A stretch of 64,000 bases of DNA from Aeromicrobium tamlense. Lineage in GTDB: Bacteria; Actinomycetota; Actinomycetes; Propionibacteriales; Nocardioidaceae. Each line of letters opens with the position of its first letter. Positions within the stretch are counted from its first letter, which is position 1. Below, one piece after another: positions 17,107-23,680 of this stretch. The stretch covers positions 2,232,001 to 2,296,000 of the forward strand of contig NZ_JACBZN010000001.1 of the NCBI RefSeq assembly GCF_013408555.1, given 5' to 3'. The position numbers and the translations under genes were made by a program. The notes beneath the pieces were generated by a model. That model was not told where the DNA came from. It saw nothing but the letters and a program-made list of their open reading frames with translations, and made no database searches.

Positions 17107-17184
17107 CTGTCCACACGAACCCCACACCCTCCGTCGGCGTTCCCCACACGATGTGCACAGGTTCATCCACAGGCGGTGGACAGA
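17107..17184. promoter_or_regulatory. Cluster of DnaA-box-like 9-mers
   Basis: Five sites lie within 78 bp: CTGTCCACA (17107-17115), TTCCCCACA (17140-17148), CTGTGCACA on the minus strand (17152-17160), TCATCCACA (17163-17171) and CTGTCCACC on the minus strand (17176-17184). The actinobacterial consensus is TTGTCCACA. No dnaA, dnaN or gyrB is nearby, so this is not oriC; DnaA titration or DnaA-dependent control is possible. Confidence 0.4.
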
Positions 17185-17199
17185 GATCCGACATACCCA

Positions 17200-17229
17200 T
17201 TGACCGAGCCCCGGGAGTCGGCCTACCTT
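17200..17229 (+). promoter_or_regulatory. SigA-type promoter of the DUF5679 gene
   Basis: TTGACC (17200-17205) and TACCTT (17224-17229) are separated by 18 bp. The predicted start near 17236 places a strong hairpin at the very 5' end of the RNA. Confidence 0.6.
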
Positions 17230-17238
17230 GAGCGCAGT

Positions 17239-17288
17239 CGAAGCCCCGCTCCGACGCGCAAGGGGAAGGCGCGCCGGGTGGGGCTTCG
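17239..17288 (+). ncRNA. Structured 5' leader or small RNA upstream of DUF5679
   Basis: CGAAGCCCC and GGGGCTTCG form a 9-bp outer stem around an inner GCGC/GCGC stem with loop AAGGGGAAG. It lies between divergent genes and immediately follows a predicted promoter, about 90 nt before the DUF5679 start codon. No known RNA family is recognised. It could be an attenuator, a leader stabiliser or the body of an independent small RNA. Confidence 0.45.
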
Positions 17289-17379
17289 CCCTTGCTTGCC
17301 GCCTCTTTGCGCCGATTTGCGCCTAGGCTGATCGTGACCTGTGCCACATTGGGCGGCACACATCGGCAAGGAGGCCGCT

Positions 17380-17538
17380 ATGGCGGAGACATGGACCGGC
17401 GAGTTCTACTGCGTGAAGTGCAAGGACAAGCGCGAGACCAGTGGCGAAGTCCAGGTCAGCGAGAAGGGCACCCGCATGGCCAAGGGTGTGTGCCCCGTGT
17501 GCGGGACGAAGCTCAACCGCATCCTCGGCAAGGCCTGA
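17380..17538 (+). CDS. DUF5679 zinc-ribbon small protein
   Basis: The 52-aa protein carries two Cys pairs, FYCVKCKDK and VCPVCGTKL, that should bind one zinc ion. This matches the DUF5679 family of small actinobacterial proteins, related in appearance to ribosome-associated zinc ribbons; function unknown. ATG 17380 is preded by AAGGAGG, the strongest ribosome site in the region. A long structured leader lies upstream and a 13-bp terminator directly downstream, so it is monocistronic and probably well expressed. Confidence 0.85.
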   Translation: MAETWTGEFYCVKCKDKRETSGEVQVSEKGTRMAKGVCPVCGTKLNRILGKA

Positions 17539-17543
17539 GCATC

Positions 17544-17573
17544 GCGGTGGGGGCGGACCGCCGCCCCCACCGC
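17544..17573 (+). terminator. Terminator of the DUF5679 gene
   Basis: A perfect 13-bp GC-rich stem with an ACCG loop starts 5 nt after the stop codon. Confidence 0.8.
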
Positions 17574-17634
17574 CGCTCCCCTCCCCTGTGGATCGCTCGG
17601 GCGCGCGTCCGCTGACCTGGGCCACGATGGCCCG

Positions 17635-18426
17635 ATGGCGCCCACCCCGATCCGCGGTCCTCGACTCCTTCCGGGCGCCCTGCTGCTGCGTCGCGATGCC
17701 CGCACGCTCCAGATCGGCACCAGCCCCGGTGTCCCCGTCCGCGACCGGCCGGGCCTGGCGCGCGTGCTGCGCCTCCTCGACGGCTCGCTGCCGCTGCCCG
17801 TCCTCGCCGACCTCGTGGCGCGCGACGTGCCCGAGTTCGCCGACGATCTCCACGCCACGCTGCGCGAACTCCGTGCCGCGGGTGCCGTCGTCGATCCCGT
17901 CCCGGCACCTCCCCGTCCGCGCGTGGCCGTGCGCCACGACCGGTCCACACCCGACGTCGCCGCGCTGCTGATCGACTCCCTCGGATCGGCGACCGCCGAG
18001 CCCGAGCTCGAGATCCTCCTCAGCGCGGGCGAGCCCGGCCGCTCGACCGTGGAGCACCTCGTCGGCGCGGGGGTCGCCCACCTGCCGGTCGTCCTCGACG
18101 AGCGACGCGTGCGGATCGGGCCGCTCGTCGTGCCCGGCGTCACGCCCTGCCTGGGCTGTCACGACGCGCACCGCTCCGCAGCGGACCCGGGGTGGCGGGC
18201 CCTCGTCCCCCAGTTCGAGCGAGGACGCCTGCTCGCGTGCGGGCTGGCGCCGGGCGTGCTGTTCCGCGCGACCGCCGAGGTGCTGCACCAGGTCGACTGC
18301 CTGCGGGACGGCACCCGTCCGCCGGCGCTCGGGCGGGTCGTGTCGGTGGCCTCTCCGCACGACGCCCCCGAGGTCGAGGACGTGCCGTTCGCGACCGAGT
18401 GCGCGTGCCGGCTGCTCGCCGCGTGA
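17635..18426 (+). CDS. E1-like / TOMM cyclodehydratase-like protein, no YcaO partner
   Basis: The 263-aa protein resembles the non-catalytic E1-like (ThiF-like) 'cyclodehydratase C' proteins that bind leader peptides in thiazole/oxazole-modified peptide pathways. The most typical stretch is GPLVVPGVTPCLGCHDAHRS, with C-x-x-C, and a second cysteine pair (ECAC) lies near the C-terminus; together they could bind zinc. The N-terminal ~90 residues look like a winged-helix RRE. No YcaO, precursor peptide, dehydrogenase or transporter is adjacent, so a RiPP role is not supported by context. Its place beside the ABC1 kinase gene equals that of mycobacterial Rv3196. The function is unknown. A weak CACGAT lies 6 nt before the ATG. 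Confidence 0.65.
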   Translation: MAPTPIRGPRLLPGALLLRRDARTLQIGTSPGVPVRDRPGLARVLRLLDGSLPLPVLADLVARDVPEFADDLHATLRELRAAGAVVDPVPAPPRPRVAVRHDRSTPDVAALLIDSLGSATAEPELEILLSAGEPGRSTVEHLVGAGVAHLPVVLDERRVRIGPLVVPGVTPCLGCHDAHRSAADPGWRALVPQFERGRLLACGLAPGVLFRATAEVLHQVDCLRDGTRPPALGRVVSVASPHDAPEVEDVPFATECACRLLAA

Positions 18427-18450
18427 CCGGTCGGATGCGGCGGGCGCCAC

Positions 18451-18456
18451 TATCCT
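18451..18456 (+). promoter_or_regulatory. -10 box for leaderless ABC1-kinase transcript
   Basis: TATCCT ends 6 nt before GTG 18463. Confidence 0.6.
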
Positions 18457-18462
18457 GACCAC

Positions 18463-19824
18463 GTGGCCGACACCGACCCGGACGACGCTCCCGACACTCC
18501 CCTGACCGGCAGTGCCCTGCGACGCGGGGCCCGCCTGGCCAGCCTTCCCGCCGGCTTCGCGGCTCGTACGACCTGGGGCATCGGCCGCAGACTCGTCGGC
18601 GCCCCCGCCGCCGCGGTGATGACCGACGTCCAGCGCCGCACCGCCGACCAGGTGTTCTCCGTCCTCGGCCAGCTCAAGGGCGGCGCGATGAAGTTCGGCC
18701 AGGCGCTGAGCATCTTCGAGGCCGCGCTCCCCGAGGAGGTCATCGCCCCGTACCGCGAGGCGTTGACGAAGCTGCAGGACGCGGCGCCGCCCATGGGCTC
18801 GCCCACCGTCAGGCGCGTCATGGAGCGCGAGTTCGGCGCCGACTGGCCCGAGCGCTTCCCCGACTTCGAGATGACGCCGGCCGCCGCCGCCTCGATCGGC
18901 CAGGTGCACCGCAGCGGCTTCGTCGCCGAGCCGGGCGCCGAGCCTGTCGAGGTCGCGGTCAAGCTGCAGTACCCCGGGGCCGCCGAGGCGCTGAACTCCG
19001 ACCTGCGCCAGATCGGCCGGCTGGCACGCCTGCTCGGCACGATGATGCCGGGCGTCGACGTGAAGGCGCTGGTGCGCGAGCTGCAGGAGCGTGTCGCCGA
19101 GGAGCTCGACTACTCCCTCGAGGCCGACGCCCAGGCCCGCTTCGCCGAGGCGTTCGCGAACGACCCGAACATCGTCGTGCCCCGACCGCTCGCGCACACC
19201 GAGCGCGCCCTGGTGACCACGTGGCTGCCCGGCGACCGCTCGCTGGCCGACGTCATCACCGACGGCACACCCGAGGAGCGCGACCGGCTGGGCGAGACCT
19301 ACGTGCGCTTCCTGTTCGAGGGACCGGCGCGTGCCGGGCTCCTGCACGCCGACCCGCACCCGGGCAACTTCCGCGTGCTGCCCGACGGGCGACTCGGCGT
19401 GGTGGACTACGGTGCCGTGGCACGACTGCCCGACGGACTGCCCGCGCCGATGGGTCCGCTGCTGCGGGCCGCCGCCGACGGCGACTACGTCACGGTGGCC
19501 GAGGGGCTGCGCCGCGAGGGCTTCGTGCGCCAGGGCAGCACCGTCGACCCCGACGTGCTGGGCCGCTACCTCGGTCCGATCGTGGAGCCCGTGGCGGTCG
19601 AGGCGTTCACGTTCGACCGCGACTGGCTGCGCCGCCAGGGGCAGCGTCTGTCGTCACCGGGCGCGGAGGGCATGGGCACGGCGCTCAAGCTCACCGTGCC
19701 GCCGAGCTACCTGCTGATCCACCGCGTGTGGGCCGGCGGCGTGGGCGTGCTGTGCCAGCTGGGCGCCACCGCGCGCTTCCGCGGGATCGTGGCCGAGGCG
19801 CTGCCGGGCTTCGACGCCGCCTGA
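18463..19824 (+). CDS. ABC1/UbiB (AarF) family atypical kinase
   Basis: The 453-aa protein has the ADCK/UbiB hallmarks: the KxGQ signature in LKGGAMKFGQALS (about 70-82), the Ala-rich loop AAASIGQVH, the catalytic HADPHPGN segment (about 298-305) and the metal-binding VDYG. These proteins are atypical ATP-dependent kinases or ATPases linked to isoprenoid quinone metabolism in other bacteria; the actinobacterial Rv3197 type has no settled substrate. It converges on uvrD2 with only 3 bp between stops. In M. tuberculosis whiB7 occupies that junction; it is absent here. Confidence 0.92.
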   Translation: MADTDPDDAPDTPLTGSALRRGARLASLPAGFAARTTWGIGRRLVGAPAAAVMTDVQRRTADQVFSVLGQLKGGAMKFGQALSIFEAALPEEVIAPYREALTKLQDAAPPMGSPTVRRVMEREFGADWPERFPDFEMTPAAAASIGQVHRSGFVAEPGAEPVEVAVKLQYPGAAEALNSDLRQIGRLARLLGTMMPGVDVKALVRELQERVAEELDYSLEADAQARFAEAFANDPNIVVPRPLAHTERALVTTWLPGDRSLADVITDGTPEERDRLGETYVRFLFEGPARAGLLHADPHPGNFRVLPDGRLGVVDYGAVARLPDGLPAPMGPLLRAAADGDYVTVAEGLRREGFVRQGSTVDPDVLGRYLGPIVEPVAVEAFTFDRDWLRRQGQRLSSPGAEGMGTALKLTVPPSYLLIHRVWAGGVGVLCQLGATARFRGIVAEALPGFDAA

Positions 19825-19827
19825 GCC

Positions 19828-21819
19828 TCAGGAGCCGGCCACCACGGCCAGCACGTCGTCGCCGTACTTCTCCAGCTTGGACTGGCCGACGCCCGAGACC
19901 TGCAGGAGCTGGTCTCCGCTGCTGGGTCGCAGCGCCGCGATGGCCTTGAGGGTGGCGTCGTTGAAGACGGTGAACGCCGGCTTGCTCTCCTCCTGCGAGA
20001 CCTCCTTGCGCCACGCGCGCAGACGCTCGAACAGCGCCTCGTCGTAGTCGAGATCGGGGGTGGGCAGCTTGACCTTGCGCTGGGGCGCGCGCGAGACCTG
20101 GACCTCCTCGGGCAGGAGGCGGTCGAGGAAGCGACTGGGCTTGCGGCGCGCCTGGCCCCCGGCCTTGCGCGCGGCCGACCACGACACCATGAGGTGGCGC
20201 CGGGCGCGGGTGAGGCCGACGTAGAACAGCCGACGCTCCTCCTCGACCGAGGCCGGGTCGTCCATCGTGGCGACGTACGGCAGCGTGCCCTCCTGGGCGC
20301 CGGCGAGGAAGACGGCGTCCCACTCCAGGCCCTTGGCCGCGTGGAAGGTGGACAGCGTGACGCCGTCGGTGGACGGGGCGTGCGCCTGGTCGGCCCGGCG
20401 GTCGAGGTCGGCGACGAGGGCGGCGAGGTCGGCCTGTGGCTGCTCCTGCGCCAGGTCGGCAGCCATCGTGTGGATCGCCTGCAGCGACTCCCAGCGGTCG
20501 CGGACGGCGCCGCGTCCCTCCGGCGGGGTCTCGGAGAAGTCCATCGCCGCGAGCACGGCCCGGACGTCGTCGGCCAGCGAGCCCGAGCCCTCGCCCGCGT
20601 GGGCCGACCCGCGCAGCAGGGTGACCGCCTGACGCACCTCGGGCCGCTGGAAGAAGCCCGTGCCGCCGCGCATCGAGTACGGGATCTGGAGGCGGCCGAG
20701 CGCCTCCTCGTAGACCTCGGACTGGGCGTTGATCCGGTAGAGCACCGCCATCTCGCGGTAGGGCACGCCCTGGCGGTGCAGCGCGACGATGCGGTCGGCG
20801 ATCGCGTCGGCCTCGGCGGGCTCGTCGGCGAACGGGCGGTAGTCGACGGCGGGGCCGGGCGAGTTCTGCGACTGCAGCCGCACGCCGAGCGTGACCGAGG
20901 GGCCGCGCCCGGCGAACACCTCGTTGGCGGCGGCGACGATCTGGGGCGTGGAGCGGTAGTTGCGCACGAGCTCGATGCGGGGAGCGTCGGGGAACCGGCG
21001 CGTGGTGAAGTCGCCGAGGATCGTGGCCGAGGCGCCGGCGAACGTGTAGATCGTCTGGCGCGGGTCGCCGACCACGCACACCTCGTCGCGCCCGCCGAGC
21101 CACAGGTCGAGCAGCGTGGACTGGAGCGGGTTGACGTCCTGGAACTCGTCGACGACGAACCACTTGTACTGCCGGCGGATCTCGGCCGCGATGGCCGGAT
21201 CGTCGGCGAGGATCGCGGCGGTGATGAGCAGGATGTCCTCCATGTCGATCCGGCCGCGGTCGCGCTTGACCTGCTCGTAGGCGCGCAGGACGGCGCCGAC
21301 CTCGCCCGGGTCGATGTCGCCCACCGTGCGCTGGCGGCGGATCGCCTCGGCGCCGTAGTCGTCGGGGCGGACGTTGGACACCTTGGCCCACTCGACCTCG
21401 GCCGAGAGGTCGCGCAGCAGCGCCTGGTCGGCGCGCACGCCCACCTGTCGCGTGGCCTCGGCGACGAAGGCGAACTTGGACTCGAGGATCTGCGGGAACT
21501 CGGTGCCGTAGACGCGCGGCCAGAAGTAGCGCGCCTGGCGTAGCGCGGCGGAGTGGAACGTGCGCGCCTGCACGCCCGCGGCGCCCAGCGTGCGCAGCCG
21601 CTCGCGCATCTCACCCGCCGCCTTGACCGTGAACGTGACGGCGAGGACCTCGGTGGGCTTGTAGACGCCCGTGGCGGTGCCGTAGGCGATGCGGTGGGTG
21701 ATGGCCCGGGTCTTGCCGGTGCCGGCGCCCGCGATGACGCACAGCGGGCCCCTCAGCGTGGTCGCGACCTCTCGCTGCTCGGGGTCGAGTCCGTTGAGCA
21801 GGTCGTCGGCGTCAGACAT
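19828..21819 (-). CDS. uvrD2: UvrD2-type superfamily I DNA helicase with HRDC domain
   Basis: The 663-aa protein has the 3'-5' SF1A motor: Walker A GAGTGKTRA (about 31-39), Walker B VVDEFQDVN, and the C-terminal motif VGLTRAR. A C-terminal HRDC-like domain follows (FTVFNDATLKAIAAL...). The linker between motor and HRDC contains no cysteine at all, whereas the mycobacterial UvrD2 linker has a zinc-type tetracysteine motif. The protein is correspondingly shorter. ATG 21819 has a GGGAGA ribosome site. It is divergent from the mycoredoxin gene, as in mycobacteria. Confidence 0.92.
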   Translation of the reverse strand: MSDADDLLNGLDPEQREVATTLRGPLCVIAGAGTGKTRAITHRIAYGTATGVYKPTEVLAVTFTVKAAGEMRERLRTLGAAGVQARTFHSAALRQARYFWPRVYGTEFPQILESKFAFVAEATRQVGVRADQALLRDLSAEVEWAKVSNVRPDDYGAEAIRRQRTVGDIDPGEVGAVLRAYEQVKRDRGRIDMEDILLITAAILADDPAIAAEIRRQYKWFVVDEFQDVNPLQSTLLDLWLGGRDEVCVVGDPRQTIYTFAGASATILGDFTTRRFPDAPRIELVRNYRSTPQIVAAANEVFAGRGPSVTLGVRLQSQNSPGPAVDYRPFADEPAEADAIADRIVALHRQGVPYREMAVLYRINAQSEVYEEALGRLQIPYSMRGGTGFFQRPEVRQAVTLLRGSAHAGEGSGSLADDVRAVLAAMDFSETPPEGRGAVRDRWESLQAIHTMAADLAQEQPQADLAALVADLDRRADQAHAPSTDGVTLSTFHAAKGLEWDAVFLAGAQEGTLPYVATMDDPASVEEERRLFYVGLTRARRHLMVSWSAARKAGGQARRKPSRFLDRLLPEEVQVSRAPQRKVKLPTPDLDYDEALFERLRAWRKEVSQEESKPAFTVFNDATLKAIAALRPSSGDQLLQVSGVGQSKLEKYGDDVLAVVAGS

Positions 21820-21970
21820 GGTCTCCCAGATCGTGTGCGGGGGTGGGCAGCGACCAGCGTAGCCGCGCCCGGCGACACGATCGGCGGTCGCACACAGGCC
21901 GCCGGGGAATGGGACGATCGACGGGCACGTTGACCATGACAGAAGCAATCGATCGACCGAGAGGGTCCCG

Positions 21971-22216
21971 ATGTCCGACGCATCGTTCGTCCTGTACTCC
22001 ACGCCATGGTGCGGCTACTGCCACCGCCTCAAGTCGCAGCTGCAGCGCGAGGGCATCGAGTTCACCGAGGTCGACATCGAGCAGGATCCGGACGCGGCCC
22101 TGATCGTCAAGCAGGCCAACGGCGGCAACCAGACCGTCCCCACGCTCGTCTTCGCCGACGGCACCGCCCTCACGAACCCCTCGGTCGCGCAGGTGAAGGC
22201 CCAGCTCGGGGTCTGA
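21971..22216 (+). CDS. mrx1: Mycoredoxin (glutaredoxin-like, mycothiol-dependent)
   Basis: The 81-aa thioredoxin-fold protein has active site CGYC (STPWCGYCHRLK), cis-proline TVPTLVF, and the C-terminal glycine-rich end of Mrx1. It reduces mycothiol-protein mixed disulfides in the cytosol, which implies a mycothiol-using actinobacterium. It is divergent from uvrD2, matching Rv3198A/Rv3198c. The start is preceded by GAGAGGGTCCCG, so this mRNA has a normal leader. Confidence 0.93.
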   Translation: MSDASFVLYSTPWCGYCHRLKSQLQREGIEFTEVDIEQDPDAALIVKQANGGNQTVPTLVFADGTALTNPSVAQVKAQLGV

Positions 22217-22253
22217 GTTCTCAGAAGCGCCCGCGAGGGCGACCCGCGGCCGG

Positions 22254-22259
22254 TAGCCT
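22254..22259 (+). promoter_or_regulatory. -10 box for leaderless small-membrane-protein transcript
   Basis: TAGCCT ends 6 nt before GTG 22266. Confidence 0.55.
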
Positions 22260-22265
22260 CGCGCC

Positions 22266-22580
22266 GTGACCCAGCCTCCGCAGCTCCCCCCGCCCGCCTA
22301 CGGCTACGGCTACGTGCCGCAGCCCGCTCCGAGCGGGATGTACCAAGCGGCGGCCATCATCAATTGGGTGGTCCTGGGCCTCGTCGTCGTGGGCACGTGC
22401 GGACTCGGCATCATCGCGGCCGCGTGGTTCATCCCGATGACGATCAACATCCACCGCGGCGCGAGGGATCGTCAGAAGCACACCGCCCTGGCCGTCTGCA
22501 CCCTGCTGTTCTGCAACCTCGTCTCAGGCATCCTGATGCTCGCCGAGGATTCGAACCGCTCGGAACGCCCGATCTACTGA
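22266..22580 (+). CDS. Small two-TM membrane protein with Pro/Tyr-rich N-terminus
   Basis: The 104-aa protein has a Pro/Gln/Tyr-rich cytoplasmic N-terminus (about 1-25), two hydrophobic helices (about 28-60 and 73-95) separated by a basic loop (NIHRGARDRQKH), and a short acidic tail. This layout resembles small actinobacterial membrane proteins of the DUF4190-like kind, but I cannot assign a family. The gene probably stands alone. Confidence 0.6.
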   Translation: MTQPPQLPPPAYGYGYVPQPAPSGMYQAAAIINWVVLGLVVVGTCGLGIIAAAWFIPMTINIHRGARDRQKHTALAVCTLLFCNLVSGILMLAEDSNRSERPIY

Positions 22581-22622
22581 GTCCTGTGGCGCGACGTCAG
22601 TGTTCGACGATAGGACGTCATC

Positions 22623-22757
22623 ATGGCGCGGACCGAAGAAGCACACCTCGACGACGAGACCGCGCGTCGTAGGCGCATCGAACAGATCCAGGAACTCGCG
22701 GCCGACCCGCGGTTAGACGGCGAGGAACTCTACGACGCGTCGGGCCTGCCGCGGTAA
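22623..22757 (+). CDS. Hypothetical 44-aa charged protein
   Basis: ATG 22623 opens 44 codons ending in TAA. The product is highly charged and helical (ARRRRIEQIQELAADPR). ATAGGA lies about 8 nt upstream. Codon use is unlike the neighbours: it contains a rare TTA leucine codon, AGG, GCA and several GAA codons. No family is recognised. It could be a small foreign gene, an antitoxin-like protein or a chance ORF. Confidence 0.4.
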   Translation: MARTEEAHLDDETARRRRIEQIQELAADPRLDGEELYDASGLPR

Positions 22758-22813
22758 GTGCTGGGAACGAGCTCTCGGCGCGCCGCTGGTCACTTCTCGA
22801 GGCCGGCCGGCGC

Positions 22814-23677
22814 CTACCAGGCGCCGGGGAGCTCGCCGCCGTACCACTGCTCGACGAGCCAGCGCGAGATCGAGACCTTCGGCGGCGGCAGCACGACCTG
22901 CTCGGACTCGACCGCCGCGAGCAGCTCCTCCCGGTTGAACCAGCGGGCCTCGGCGATCTCCTTGGGGTCGAGCACGAGCTCGGTGGTCTCGGCGACGGCG
23001 TTGAATCCGAGCATGAGGCTCTGCGGGAACGGCCACGGCTGACTGCCGAGGTAGCTCGCCCGCTCCACCTGCACGCCGACCTCCTCGGCCACCTCGCGGC
23101 GCACCGCGTCCTCGAGCGTCTCCCCCGGCTCGACGAAGCCCGCGAGCGTGGAGAAGCGACCCTCGGGCCAGTTCGGGTTCCGCGCCAGCAGGGCGCGGTC
23201 GTCGGCGTCGGTGACCAGCATGATCACGGCGGGATCCGTGCGCGGGTAGTGCTCGGTTCCGCACGACGGGCAGACGCGCAGGTGGCCCGCCTGGGCGCTG
23301 TAGAGGTACTCGCCGCAGCGCGAGCAGTAGGTGTGCGACTGCAGCCAGCGCGCCAGCCCCACCGCGTGGATCGCCAGGGAGAGCTCGTCGGGGTCGAGCA
23401 GCGGCGCCAGCACCCGGACGCTGACCGGATTCAGCTCGCGCGGGACCCGCTGCACCGCCACGGCCGCGTGACGCGTGCCGTTCTGGTCGCCGAGCAGGAT
23501 CCACTCGCCGTCGGGCGCCTCGTCGACCGGCACCCAGCGCAGCGCGGGCCCGTCGATCGTGGCCACGTGCTCGCCGCCCAGGACCAGCACCCGCGTGTCG
23601 GGGGTCCGCCACAGCTCATCGCTGCCTCGCAGGTTTCCCGCTCGGTCGTGCCGGGCCCGTTCGAACGCGAAATCCAC
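22814..23677 (-). CDS. nudC: NAD+ diphosphatase, NUDIX family
   Basis: The 287-aa protein has the NudC layout: a variable N-terminal domain; a four-cysteine zinc ribbon (YCSRCGEYL...VCPSCGTEHYPR, about 118-146); a NUDIX box (GFVEPGETLEDAVRREVAEE); and the diagnostic SQPWPFPQS motif for NAD(H) recognition. It cleaves NAD(H) to NMN(H) and AMP and may also remove NAD caps from RNA. GTG 23677 has a TACGGT -10 box 5 nt upstream, inside the last codons of adnB. Position after adnB matches Rv3199c; the kch-like gene between them in M. tuberculosis is missing. Confidence 0.93.
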   Translation of the reverse strand: MDFAFERARHDRAGNLRGSDELWRTPDTRVLVLGGEHVATIDGPALRWVPVDEAPDGEWILLGDQNGTRHAAVAVQRVPRELNPVSVRVLAPLLDPDELSLAIHAVGLARWLQSHTYCSRCGEYLYSAQAGHLRVCPSCGTEHYPRTDPAVIMLVTDADDRALLARNPNWPEGRFSTLAGFVEPGETLEDAVRREVAEEVGVQVERASYLGSQPWPFPQSLMLGFNAVAETTELVLDPKEIAEARWFNREELLAAVESEQVVLPPPKVSISRWLVEQWYGGELPGAW

Positions 23678-23680
23678 GCC

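Noticed and set aside
17107..17184. oriC
   Set aside because: DnaA-box-like sites are present, but dnaA, dnaN, recF, gyrB or rpmH are absent and no AT-rich unwinding region is seen.
17635..18426. RiPP biosynthetic gene cluster
   Set aside because: Only the E1-like protein is present; no YcaO, precursor peptide, oxidase, protease or exporter lies within several kb.
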